Origin: Pedococcus badiiscoriae | GTDB taxonomy: Bacteria; Actinomycetota; Actinomycetes; Actinomycetales; Dermatophilaceae | Reading direction: 5' to 3' | Assembly (NCBI RefSeq): GCF_013408925.1 | Contig: NZ_JACCAB010000001.1 | Span: 2,046,001 to 2,110,000, forward strand | DNA length: 64,000 bases | Shown: positions 25,379-33,362 of the stretch, in pieces | How positions within the stretch are numbered: position 1 is the stretch's first letter | Layout: every line of letters begins with the position of its first letter | The notes under the pieces: model-generated | Told to the model about the DNA's origin: nothing | Databases searched by the model: none | What the model saw: the letters and a program-made list of their open reading frames with translations, nothing else | Translations under genes and position numbers: made by a program

Positions 25379-26495
25379 CGGCGCCGAGTCCGGTCGCGTG
25401 CCTGCCGTGCCCAGCCTCCGTGCCGTCCGCGGCCACGTCGTCGACGTGGGGGCTCTTCGGGCTGAGTGTCCAGGCCGCCCAGCCGATGGCTCCCAACGGG
25501 ATCTCCATGAGATGAGTGAAGCACGAGAAGAGCACGACGCCGGCGAGCGCGTCGGCCGGCTGTGCGCCCCAGGCCACCAGGGCCGCGACCGTGCCGCTCT
25601 CGGTGAACCCCAGGCCGCCGGGCGTCAGTCCGACGGCCGTGAGCAGCCGTCCGATGGCATAGGCGGCGAAGAGCTCTCCGTAGTAGAGGTGGACGTTCGT
25701 CGTGTGCATGCAGATCAGGAACAGCACGTAGTAGACGCCGAAGAACCCGGCGAGGCCCAACGTCATGCGGAGCCAGCCCGTGCGGACCACGCCGTTGATC
25801 CGGTGGCGCAGGTCGATGACGAGCGACTGGACACTCATGGTGCGGCGGCGCCACAACCGCCCGATCACCCGGTCGACGGCATTGCCGATCGCGACGGCGG
25901 CCCGCTCGGACACGAGGATCGAGATGAAAACCGCCAGGATCACCCCGCCGGTCAGGGCACCAGCCACCGCCGCCTCACCGAGAGCCTGCGGCACGTTGGA
26001 GTTGCGGCCCGCCACGAGCCCGAAGATCGCGATGAGGGGCAGCGCCACGCGGGACAGGACGTTCCAGACACCAGTGACGATGGCGGACGTCGAGATGTCG
26101 CGCCGCGAGAAGCCCCAGGACCGGCAGATCGTGTAGGTCGCGGCCAGGCCCGCCGCCCCGCCGCCCGGCAGCAGGTTGCCCACCGAGGAGCCCGCCACGT
26201 TGACGATGAGCGCCTGCCAGTGCTTCAGCCCCGGCAGCGAACCAGTAAGGGTGAACGTGTAGCAGTAGAGCCCGACGACGACGCCGCCCAGCAGGACCAG
26301 GACCGTGCTCAGCGGCACCTGCGACAGGACGACCCACACGCTCGACCAGTTCGTCTTGGCCAGCCGGGGCAGGACGTAGACCACCAGTACCGCGGCGAGC
26401 CCCAGCCCGACGGCTGCCTGCACGGCGGTCCGCACCCGTGACCGCCCTCGGCGGCCGTCCGTGGCGCCTCCTGGGCCCGCCGTCTGGCTCGTCAC
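25371..26495 (-). CDS. Lysylphosphatidylglycerol synthase TM-domain (UPF0104) protein
   Basis: 374 residues from GTG 26495, overlapping the PIG-L stop (GTGA). About eight hydrophobic segments; the family block NLLPGGGAAGLAATYTICRS (~105-125) and the C-terminal TPGGLGFTESGTVAALVAWG are diagnostic. This is the flippase-like membrane part found in MprF or standing alone, without an aminoacyl-transferase domain. Probably translocates a lipid; substrate unknown. Context with a deacetylase and a glycosyltransferase suggests glycolipid work (inference). Confidence 0.85.
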   Translation of the reverse strand: MTSQTAGPGGATDGRRGRSRVRTAVQAAVGLGLAAVLVVYVLPRLAKTNWSSVWVVLSQVPLSTVLVLLGGVVVGLYCYTFTLTGSLPGLKHWQALIVNVAGSSVGNLLPGGGAAGLAATYTICRSWGFSRRDISTSAIVTGVWNVLSRVALPLIAIFGLVAGRNSNVPQALGEAAVAGALTGGVILAVFISILVSERAAVAIGNAVDRVIGRLWRRRTMSVQSLVIDLRHRINGVVRTGWLRMTLGLAGFFGVYYVLFLICMHTTNVHLYYGELFAAYAIGRLLTAVGLTPGGLGFTESGTVAALVAWGAQPADALAGVVLFSCFTHLMEIPLGAIGWAAWTLSPKSPHVDDVAADGTEAGHGRHATGLGAGG

Positions 26496-27340
26496 GGCAG
26501 CCCCTCGAAGATGTCGTGCGAGACGGGCAGCCCGGCGGGACGTGCCGGGTCGATGAACCACTCGCGCCCGAAGACCAGGTCGTAGAGCGGCCGGGGGATG
26601 CGCAGGAACGCGGCCAGGGTGCGGTCCGCCCCGTCCTGCGCGCTGGACTGGGAGGCGTGGGCGCGCATCGAAGCCCGCTTCGCCGCGGCATACCGGCGCA
26701 CGTCGATGCGGTGCGTGATCGCGGACCGTGGGCTGAACGCGCGGCAGAAGGCCGCCAGGTCGAAGTCGGGCGGGAAGTGGTAGATCCGGGCCGCCAGGCG
26801 GGCGGCGCGCGCGATCGTGTCCCGCGGGACCGTCGCCTCGAGCACCCGAGGGGTTCCCGCGAGGTATGCCGCCCGCCGACCGACCTCGTGCACTCGCACG
26901 TGGTCGCGGTGTCCGTAGCCGCCGTTGCGGTCGTAGGTGGTGAGCACCGAGGCGTCCTCCTCGCGCAGCACCTCGGCCAGGCGGGAAGCAGCCTCCTCCA
27001 GCGGAGCCTGGATGAACCGGGTGCGATCGGGAGGGTCGGGCAGCAGCTCGGGTCCCATGCCGCTGTCGGCGTAGCCGAGGTAGACGACGCGTGCGACCCC
27101 CAGCGCGGACGCCGACCGGCGCAGCTCCTCCAGGCGTCGCGCAGCCAGCCCGCCGTCGGCCGCGAAGGCGTCCGACGCCAGCCCCAGGGCGCCGTCGGTC
27201 GCCACCACCACGACGACCCGGTGCCCCTCTGCCGCCGCACGCGCCAAGGTCCCCGAGGTCAGCAACGCCTCGTCATCGGGGTGGGCGTGGAAGGCCACCA
27301 AGGTGTGGCTCCCGGTGGTGGTGCGGGTGTGGGTCATCAC
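26492..27340 (-). CDS. PIG-L family deacetylase
   Basis: About 282 residues (GTG 27340; ATG 27337 is equally likely and fits a CAGGAT box for leaderless transcription). Zinc motif AHPDDE at ~19-24, third ligand region YGHRDHVRVHE. PIG-L/MshB enzymes remove acetyl groups from GlcNAc-linked compounds such as mycothiol precursors or lipoglycans. The C-terminal helical half is unlike MshB in detail, so the exact role is open. Divergent from the glycosyltransferase gene. Confidence 0.88.
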   Translation of the reverse strand: MMTHTRTTTGSHTLVAFHAHPDDEALLTSGTLARAAAEGHRVVVVVATDGALGLASDAFAADGGLAARRLEELRRSASALGVARVVYLGYADSGMGPELLPDPPDRTRFIQAPLEEAASRLAEVLREEDASVLTTYDRNGGYGHRDHVRVHEVGRRAAYLAGTPRVLEATVPRDTIARAARLAARIYHFPPDFDLAAFCRAFSPRSAITHRIDVRRYAAAKRASMRAHASQSSAQDGADRTLAAFLRIPRPLYDLVFGREWFIDPARPAGLPVSHDIFEGLP

Positions 27341-27372
27341 GGGCCATCCTGACGCATGGCAGGCTCAGGTCC

Positions 27373-28548
27373 GTGAAGGTGGCCCTGCTGACTGACTGTT
27401 ATCTGCCCCGGTTGGGCGGTATCGAGGTCCAGACGCACGACCTCGCCGCCCAGCTGCGGTCGCGCGGGCACGAGGTCGAGGTCTTCACTGCAACCGTCGG
27501 TGAGCGCGGCGAGCGGCAGGGTTTCGTCGAGGACGTCGACGGCGTGCCGGTGCACAGGATGGCGATCCGGCTGCCGTGGGAGCTGCCCGTCAACCCGTTC
27601 GCGCCACCGCAGGTGCGACAGCGGCTGCAGGCTGGCGGTTTCGACGTGGCCCACGTGCAGATGGGGGTCGTGAGCCCGTTCGCCACCGACATGGCCGGGG
27701 TCGCCCTGGGACTGGGTCTGCCCACCGCGATCACCTGGCACTGCCTGATGGAACGCTCGCGTCCGCTCTTCCGGGTCCTCGGCCACGCCCGTCGGTGGGG
27801 TGCCAGTGGAGCAGCCCTCTCCGCGGTCTCCGGGGTCGCGGCCGCGTCGGTCCAGCAGGTGGTGGGCGGCGCCAGCGAGGTGCGGGTGTTTCCCAACGGC
27901 ATCGACGCCTCCCGGTGGAGTCCGCCGCCTGCCGCGCCTCCCGCCGGTGCCGGCGGCGCCGCCTCGCCGATCGATGCGCCGGGCGAGGCGCCGATCGAGG
28001 TGGTGGCGGCCATGCGCTTCGCGGCCCGCAAGCGCCCGATGGCAGTCCTCGAGGTCGCAGCCCGGGCCAGGGACCTCGTCGCCGCGTCGACCGGCTCCGG
28101 CCCCCGGATGCACCTCACGCTCTTCGGCGAGGGCCCCGAACGGGGTCGCCTCGAACGGTTCGCGACCCGGCACGACATGACGGACTGGGTCAGCATGCCG
28201 GGCCGGGTGGGGCGCGACCAGCTCCGCGAGCGGTACTGGGACAGCGACATCTACCTCACCCCGGCCCGCCTCGAGGCGTTCGGGATCGCCGCCCTCGAGG
28301 CCCGCACTGCCGGGCTGCCGGTCGTGGCCCGACGGGACACCGGGGTGGGCGACTTCGTCGTCGACGGGGTCAACGGACTGCTCGGCACCGATGACGCCGC
28401 CCTCGCCCGCGCGCTGGCCCGGCTGCTGACCGACCCAGAGCTGCGGGCCGGGATCACCGCCACCAACCGTTCTATGCCCCCCGAGCAGGACTGGCCCGCG
28501 GTCGCCGCCCTGGCCGAGGCCGAGTACCGCCGGGCCGGTGCCTCGTGA
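27373..28548 (+). CDS. GT4-family glycosyltransferase (PimB/MshA-like)
   Basis: 391 residues from GTG 27373. N-terminal Rossmann half: VALLTDCYLPRLGGIEVQTH and DLAAQLRSRGHEVEVFTA. C-terminal half with LTLFGEGPERGRLE and TPARLEAFGIAALEARTAGL (the EX7E motif that holds the nucleotide sugar). Cytoplasmic face enzyme transferring a sugar from a nucleotide donor to a lipid or small acceptor. A divergent PIG-L gene and downstream Nudix gene suggest a glycolipid or mycothiol-like path; the acceptor is not shown. Confidence 0.9.
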   Translation: MKVALLTDCYLPRLGGIEVQTHDLAAQLRSRGHEVEVFTATVGERGERQGFVEDVDGVPVHRMAIRLPWELPVNPFAPPQVRQRLQAGGFDVAHVQMGVVSPFATDMAGVALGLGLPTAITWHCLMERSRPLFRVLGHARRWGASGAALSAVSGVAAASVQQVVGGASEVRVFPNGIDASRWSPPPAAPPAGAGGAASPIDAPGEAPIEVVAAMRFAARKRPMAVLEVAARARDLVAASTGSGPRMHLTLFGEGPERGRLERFATRHDMTDWVSMPGRVGRDQLRERYWDSDIYLTPARLEAFGIAALEARTAGLPVVARRDTGVGDFVVDGVNGLLGTDDAALARALARLLTDPELRAGITATNRSMPPEQDWPAVAALAEAEYRRAGAS

Positions 28549-29273
28549 CCCAGCCCCCCACGTCGGCGCAGGAGCCGCAGTTCGCCGGTGACCGCGTGGT
28601 CGTCCGGGCCGACGCCGTGGGTGGTCGCCGCGTCGCCGAGTTCGTCCTCGAGCACGGTGCCGACCCGGTCCGGGAGCTGGCTCGCCTCGGGTGGTCGCGT
28701 CCGCACCTGCGAGAGGCAGAGCGGGAGGCGGACGGCTCCCTGGTCTTCACCTACACCGTGACGGCCGCGTCCGCGGTGGCGAGCTTCGAGACCCCGGTGC
28801 CCACCGACCCGGGCCTGGTGCTCGAGCCGGGGGAGGAGCCGCGCCCCTACCAGCGCACCGCGGCATACGGTGTCGTCACGAGCGATCGCGGCATCCTGCT
28901 CACCGAGCTGTCCGCCCTCACCTCCGCCCCGGGGCGCTGGACGCTCCCGGGGGGCGGGCTCGACCCCGGCGAGACACCGGTCGACGCCCTGCACCGCGAG
29001 GTGTGGGAGGAGAGCGGCCAGGTCGTCGAGGCCGTCCGCCTGCTCGAGGCACACACGTCGCACTGGATCGGGCGGGCACCCAGCGGGCGCCTCGAGGACT
29101 TCCACGCCGTCCGGATCGTGTATGCCGCGTGGTGCCCGCAGCCGACCGACCCCGTCGTCCACGACGTGGGCGGCTCGACCGAGGCGGTGCGCTGGGTGCG
29201 GCGCGACGAGCTCGACCGGTACCACCTGAGCCGGTCCTTCGCACCGCACATGAAGCGCTGGCTGGTGCCCTGA
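28545..29273 (+). CDS. Nudix hydrolase with N-terminal extension
   Basis: 242 residues; GTG 28545 overlaps the glycosyltransferase stop (GTGA). Nudix box GGGLDPGETPVDALHREVWEESGQ-type at ~140-162 with intact REVWEE. Residues 1-~105 form an extra domain (VVVRADAVGGRRVAEFVLEH...) without a name I recognise. Translational coupling to the GT suggests it trims a nucleotide-sugar or related by-product (inference). Confidence 0.85.
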   Translation: MTQPPTSAQEPQFAGDRVVVRADAVGGRRVAEFVLEHGADPVRELARLGWSRPHLREAEREADGSLVFTYTVTAASAVASFETPVPTDPGLVLEPGEEPRPYQRTAAYGVVTSDRGILLTELSALTSAPGRWTLPGGGLDPGETPVDALHREVWEESGQVVEAVRLLEAHTSHWIGRAPSGRLEDFHAVRIVYAAWCPQPTDPVVHDVGGSTEAVRWVRRDELDRYHLSRSFAPHMKRWLVP

Positions 29274-29297
29274 CGGACTCGGCTCGACGGGCTCGGC

Positions 29298-29678
29298 TCA
29301 GGAGGACCTGCGGCGCGAGCTCATCAGGCCCGCCAGCCCGAACAGCACGAGGATCGCGCCGACGACGACGATCCCGAGCGGGCCGATGTTGCCCCAGTCG
29401 ACCCGCAGGTGCCCGAGCTCCTCCGCCAGCACGATGCCTGCAACCGCCAGGCAGACCAGCCCGAGCACGATGGCGGGGGCGTGTGGGCCGCTCGGACGCT
29501 CCGGGACGACGGGGGGCCACACCGGCTGGTCGGCGGTCGGGTGCTCGCTCGACTGCTCGGCGGTCACCGGGTCGGCGGTCACCGGGTCGGTCGTCACTGA
29601 GGCAGTCGCCTCGGTCGGTTCGGGGTGCACGGGCTGCTCCAACGGCGTTGTCTCGTCAGGGTGGTCGGGGGTGGTCAT
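29298..29678 (-). CDS. Small two-helix membrane protein of the PspC locus
   Basis: 126 residues from ATG 29678, AAGGAG 8 nt upstream. Acidic Thr/Pro-rich cytoplasmic N-terminus with a DPVTADPVTAE repeat, then two helices (~70-90 and ~100-120) and a basic end SSRRRSS. No named domain. The ribosome-binding site and start lie within 6 nt of the end of the PspC gene, so co-translation is likely. Confidence 0.75.
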   Translation of the reverse strand: MTTPDHPDETTPLEQPVHPEPTEATASVTTDPVTADPVTAEQSSEHPTADQPVWPPVVPERPSGPHAPAIVLGLVCLAVAGIVLAEELGHLRVDWGNIGPLGIVVVGAILVLFGLAGLMSSRRRSS

Positions 29679-29683
29679 GGGTT

Positions 29684-31144
29684 TCACTCCTTGCCGATCA
29701 GGATCTGGCCGAGGCCGACGTGGGCGGTGACGACGACGTCGGGGCTGCCGACACCGAACGTCTCGACCGTGCTGATGTTGCGGCCGTCGCCCTTGCCGAG
29801 GGGGACGGTGGTTTCGCCGCTGGGCGTGGCACCGGTTCCGAGGTCAGGGGTGACGAGGCGGGAGATGTCTCCGGCGCCGACCGAGCTGCGGACCTGGACG
29901 GTGAGGTTCGACGGGATGTAGATCCTCAGCTCGCCGATCCCCACGCGGGCGTCGATCGCCCTCGCGGTGCCGGGGTTGTCCTGGGCGGCTGCGAGGTCGA
30001 GCACCGCCGAGCCGATCCCGAGTCGGTACTTGGCTGTGGTGTCGGTGGTCGAAGGACGCCAGGTGCGCTCGCCGATCCCCCCGCCAAAGGTGACGTCGGG
30101 CACCACGGATGCCATCCAGGTGACGAGGGCGATGACGATGGCCAGGAACCCGGTGAAGCCGGCCCGACGGCCGAGCAGACCGAGCACCAGGGTCCCGGCG
30201 CCGAGGACACCGAGCGCCGCGGCCAGGGCGACCGTCTCGTCGCTACCGGCCCAGCCGCCGGCCCGGTGCAGGGACAGGGTCGCGCCGTAGGCCGCGATGG
30301 CGAGGCCGCCCACGAGCAGCACCGAGACGAAGCCTCCGCTGCGGCGCCGGGGCACCTTGGGCGGGCGGGGCGGCCGCGGGGCCGCCGGGGTCGGGGGCGG
30401 GCCATAGGTGCCGCCGGGCGGGATGTCCGCGGGCGCCGGGGTGTAGCTGGTCGGCGACGCGGCATACTCCAGGGTCGGTGGGCCGAAGGTGGCGGCGCTG
30501 GTGGGGCCAGTGGACGTGGGGCCTGCGGGGGGTGCGTAAGGCGCGGATGGCGCGTAGGGCGCGGAGGCGTAGGGAGCCGGACCGTAGGGCGCGGAGGCGT
30601 ACGGCGCCGGGCCGTAGGCGGTCTGCCGCCGTGGCTTGCCGTCGCGGTGGCGGGTCACCAGCCACACGACGAGGCCGACCGGGACCACGACCCACCAGAC
30701 CCAGCCGAGTCCGGGGCTGTCGCCCGCGAGACCCGTGCCGCCGACGAGGGACAGCCCGATGATGACGAGCAGGATGATCCCGAGCACGTCACCGTCGCGC
30801 AGCGCCTTCTCGGCGATGATCTCGTCGCGGTTGTTGGGCAGGAAGGCCCACGCGATCAGGTAGACGGTGATGCCGACACCGCCCAGGATCACGAGCAGCA
30901 CCAAGGCGGCCCGGATCACGATGGGGTCCACCCCGAGCCGGGTGGCGATGCCGGAACACACACCGGCGAGCCACTTGTCGTCGGCATCGCGGCGGAGGTC
31001 GATCGAGCGGATCCAGCCGAAGAACCGGTCGAGACCGCTGACGGTGCCGCCGTTCGTCGGACCGGCGTTCGTGGGACCGGCAGGGGTGGGACCGGCATTC
31101 GTCGGGCCGGTGGTCGGCCCAGGGATCTGCGTCATGTCAACCAT
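29684..31144 (-). CDS. PspC-domain membrane protein with C-terminal beta domain
   Basis: About 486 residues (ATG 31144; ATG 31135 possible). N-terminal Gly-Pro-Thr-Asn repeats, then a PspC domain (DDKWLAGVCSGIATRLGVDP, LPNNRDEI) and more membrane helices. A Tyr-Ala-Pro-rich linker with YGPAPYASAPYGPAPYASAP repeats, four more helices, and a C-terminal DUF-type beta domain (GIGELRIYIPSNLTVQVRSS) follow. Likely an envelope-stress sensor or effector divergently controlled with the kinase/regulator pair at 31261-33301. Confidence 0.85.
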   Translation of the reverse strand: MVDMTQIPGPTTGPTNAGPTPAGPTNAGPTNGGTVSGLDRFFGWIRSIDLRRDADDKWLAGVCSGIATRLGVDPIVIRAALVLLVILGGVGITVYLIAWAFLPNNRDEIIAEKALRDGDVLGIILLVIIGLSLVGGTGLAGDSPGLGWVWWVVVPVGLVVWLVTRHRDGKPRRQTAYGPAPYASAPYGPAPYASAPYAPSAPYAPPAGPTSTGPTSAATFGPPTLEYAASPTSYTPAPADIPPGGTYGPPPTPAAPRPPRPPKVPRRRSGGFVSVLLVGGLAIAAYGATLSLHRAGGWAGSDETVALAAALGVLGAGTLVLGLLGRRAGFTGFLAIVIALVTWMASVVPDVTFGGGIGERTWRPSTTDTTAKYRLGIGSAVLDLAAAQDNPGTARAIDARVGIGELRIYIPSNLTVQVRSSVGAGDISRLVTPDLGTGATPSGETTVPLGKGDGRNISTVETFGVGSPDVVVTAHVGLGQILIGKE

Positions 31145-31173
31145 GGTGTCCGGGCCTGCGGGGCGCTGCCATG

Positions 31174-31218
31174 AGGGTCGACCCTGAACGGACCCTGATG
31201 CAGGGTCCGCGCACCCTG
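31174..31218. promoter_or_regulatory. Cluster of AGGGT/ACCCT palindromes between divergent PspC operons
   Basis: Three overlapping perfect dyads: AGGGTCGACCCT (31174-31185), GACCCTG-ATG-CAGGGTC (31191-31207) and CAGGGT-CCGCGC-ACCCTG (31201-31218). They lie between the pspC start and the kinase start at 31261. Good candidates for binding by the LuxR-type regulator encoded in this locus (inference). Confidence 0.65.
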
Positions 31219-31260
31219 AATCTGCTCGGGATCCACTGGTTCGTGCGTCAGGATGAGGAC

Positions 31261-32634
31261 ATGCCGACTCCCTACGAGCGGCCCGTCCCCCCAGCGGAGG
31301 CAAGGGCCGCAGAGCGCCGCGCCGCTCGCCCGACCCTCACGCGACCCGTCGAGGACAAGGTGATCGCGGGGGTGTCCGTCGGCCTGGCCCAGCACCTGGG
31401 CTGGCCGGTGCGCTGGATCCGTCTGGGGTTCGTGCTGCTCTCGATCCCGACCGGGGCCGGGCTGGTGGCCTACGTCTTCCTGTGGGCGCTCACGCCGCAG
31501 TCGCGCGGTGGGATGGTCCGCGGCGGCCGGCAGGCGGTCGACCCGGCCGACGCCGCAGCCGTCGCCGCGGCGGGCCGGACCCCGTCCGAACCGGTCACCG
31601 GTCCAGGCGAGCGGGATGCGACCCGGGTGCTCCTGGTGGGCGGCCTGCTGCTCGGCATCGGCCTGGTCGTCGTGGCCCAGAACGCCGGTCTCAACGCCCG
31701 CCTCGGCATCCTCGTCCCCCTGCTGGTGGTCGCCGCCGGAGCGGTCCTCGCCTGGTCGCAGCTCGACGACTCCCAACGAGGTCGCTGGCTCGGATCCGAA
31801 ACGGGGACAAGGCGATTCAGCGTGGCCCGTCTGGCGTTCGGCGGCGTCCTGGCGCTCACCGGCCTGGTCATCATGGCCACGCGGGGCCGCTCGCTCGCGG
31901 CGATCTGGGACATCGGGGCGGCGGTCCTCGCCGTGCTGGCGGGCGTCGCGCTCATCGCCGCCCCGTGGGCCCTGCGGCTGTGGTCCGACCTGCGTCACGA
32001 GCAGGCCGAGCTCGCCCGAGCTACCGAACGCGCCGACATCGCCGCGCACCTGCACGACTCGGTGCTGCAGACCCTGGCCCTCATCCAGCGCAAGGCCGGC
32101 GATGCCCCGGCGGTGACCCAGCTCGCCCGCGCCCAGGAGCGCGAGCTCCGCTCGTGGCTGTATGCCGGCCCGTCCCAATCCGACGCCACCCTCGCCACCG
32201 CGGTGGTCGAGGCCGCCCACGAGGTCGAGGACCTGCACGGCATACCCATCGACGTCGTGTCGACGGGGGACCGGCCACTGGACGAGGGCGGTCATGCCCT
32301 GGTCCGCGCCGTCCGCGAGTCGCTGCAGAACGCGGTCCGCCACGGCGCCCCACCCGTCTCCCTCTACCTCGAGGTCGGACCGGCCGGAGTGGAGGCCTTC
32401 GTGCGTGACCACGGGCCGGGGTTCGAGCTCGGCGACATCCCGCCGGACAGGCTCGGTGTCCGGCAGTCGGTCCTCGGACGGATGGAGCGCCACGGCGGCA
32501 GGGCAACCGTGCGCCGGCTCGAGCAGGGCACCGAGGTCAGCCTCAGCCTGCCCCCGGTCATGCGGCCCCCTCACCCTCAGCCCGACCCAGAGCACCCGCA
32601 ACCCGCGTCGGAGGAGACCCGTGAACACGCCTGA
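31261..32634 (+). CDS. PspC-domain sensor histidine kinase (NarL/LiaS-type)
   Basis: 457 residues from ATG 31261; CAGGAT at 31249-31254 sits 6 nt before it (leaderless). N-terminal PspC domain (EDKVIAGVSVGLAQHLGWPV), further membrane helices (~120-220), then a HisKA_3 box ADIAAHLHDSVLQTLALIQ with phospho-acceptor His265. The HATPase domain has ESLQNAVRHG and DHGPGFEL. Phosphorylates the LuxR regulator encoded next, with a 14-nt gene overlap. Fusing PspC to the kinase suggests direct coupling of membrane-stress sensing to signalling. Confidence 0.9.
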   Translation: MPTPYERPVPPAEARAAERRAARPTLTRPVEDKVIAGVSVGLAQHLGWPVRWIRLGFVLLSIPTGAGLVAYVFLWALTPQSRGGMVRGGRQAVDPADAAAVAAAGRTPSEPVTGPGERDATRVLLVGGLLLGIGLVVVAQNAGLNARLGILVPLLVVAAGAVLAWSQLDDSQRGRWLGSETGTRRFSVARLAFGGVLALTGLVIMATRGRSLAAIWDIGAAVLAVLAGVALIAAPWALRLWSDLRHEQAELARATERADIAAHLHDSVLQTLALIQRKAGDAPAVTQLARAQERELRSWLYAGPSQSDATLATAVVEAAHEVEDLHGIPIDVVSTGDRPLDEGGHALVRAVRESLQNAVRHGAPPVSLYLEVGPAGVEAFVRDHGPGFELGDIPPDRLGVRQSVLGRMERHGGRATVRRLEQGTEVSLSLPPVMRPPHPQPDPEHPQPASEETREHA

Positions 32635-33301
32635 CAAGAAGCCCGTCGAGGTCGTGCTCGTCGACGACCACCGCATGTTCCGCTCGGGAGTGCGGGCCGA
32701 GCTCGGCAGCACGGTCTCGATCGTGGGCGAGGCACCCGACGTGGACTCCGCCATCGCCGTGATCCGCCAGACCAAGCCCCCCGTCGTGCTGCTCGACGTG
32801 CACCTGCCGGGCGGCAACGGCAACGGTGGCATCGACGTCCTGCACGGCTGCAAGGGGCTGGAGACCGCAGACGGCCAGCCGGTGCGCTTCCTCGCGCTGT
32901 CGGTGTCCGACGCCGCCGAGGACGTCATCGCCGTGATCCGCGCCGGCGCCCGCGGGTACGTCACCAAGACGATCAGCGCCACCGACCTGACCCGCGCGAT
33001 CCAGCGGGTCGCCGACGGCGATGCGGTGTTCTCGCCGCGGCTGGCTGGCTTCGTCCTCGACGCGTTCGGGGCGGCGGCCGGCGAGGTGGCCCAGGTCGAC
33101 GAGGAGCTCGACCGGCTCTCGGCCCGTGAGCGCGAGGTGATGCGCCTGATCGCTCGCGGCTACCAGTACAAGGAAGTCGCCAAGGAGCTGTTCATCTCCG
33201 TGAAGACCGTGGAGACCCATGTGTCATCGGTGCTGCGCAAGCTCCAGCTGTCGTCGCGACACGAGCTGACCGCCTGGGCGATGGGCCGCCGCCTCCTCTG
33301 A
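32621..33301 (+). CDS. LuxR/NarL-family response regulator
   Basis: 226 residues from GTG 32621, GGAGGA just upstream inside the kinase gene. Receiver domain with acidic pair D15/D16 and phospho-acceptor Asp59 in VVLLDVHLPGG. The C-terminal LuxR HTH has LSAREREVMRLIARGYQYKE and KTVETHVSSVLRKL. Forms the two-component partner of the PspC kinase. Likely targets are the palindromes at 31174-31218. Confidence 0.92.
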   Translation: MNTPDKKPVEVVLVDDHRMFRSGVRAELGSTVSIVGEAPDVDSAIAVIRQTKPPVVLLDVHLPGGNGNGGIDVLHGCKGLETADGQPVRFLALSVSDAAEDVIAVIRAGARGYVTKTISATDLTRAIQRVADGDAVFSPRLAGFVLDAFGAAAGEVAQVDEELDRLSAREREVMRLIARGYQYKEVAKELFISVKTVETHVSSVLRKLQLSSRHELTAWAMGRRLL

Positions 33302-33310
33302 CCGCGTCTC

Positions 33311-33362
33311 AGTGAGCGCCAACTGACGCTTGGCGCGCGTCTTGAGTCAGTTGGCGCTCACT
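33311..33362. terminator. Long perfect hairpin between convergent genes
   Basis: 17-bp perfect stem: AGTGAGCGCCAACTGAC (33311-33327) and its exact complement (33346-33362), with an 18-nt loop. It covers the space between the LuxR gene and dinB, and its right arm includes the dinB stop codon. Confidence 0.7.
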
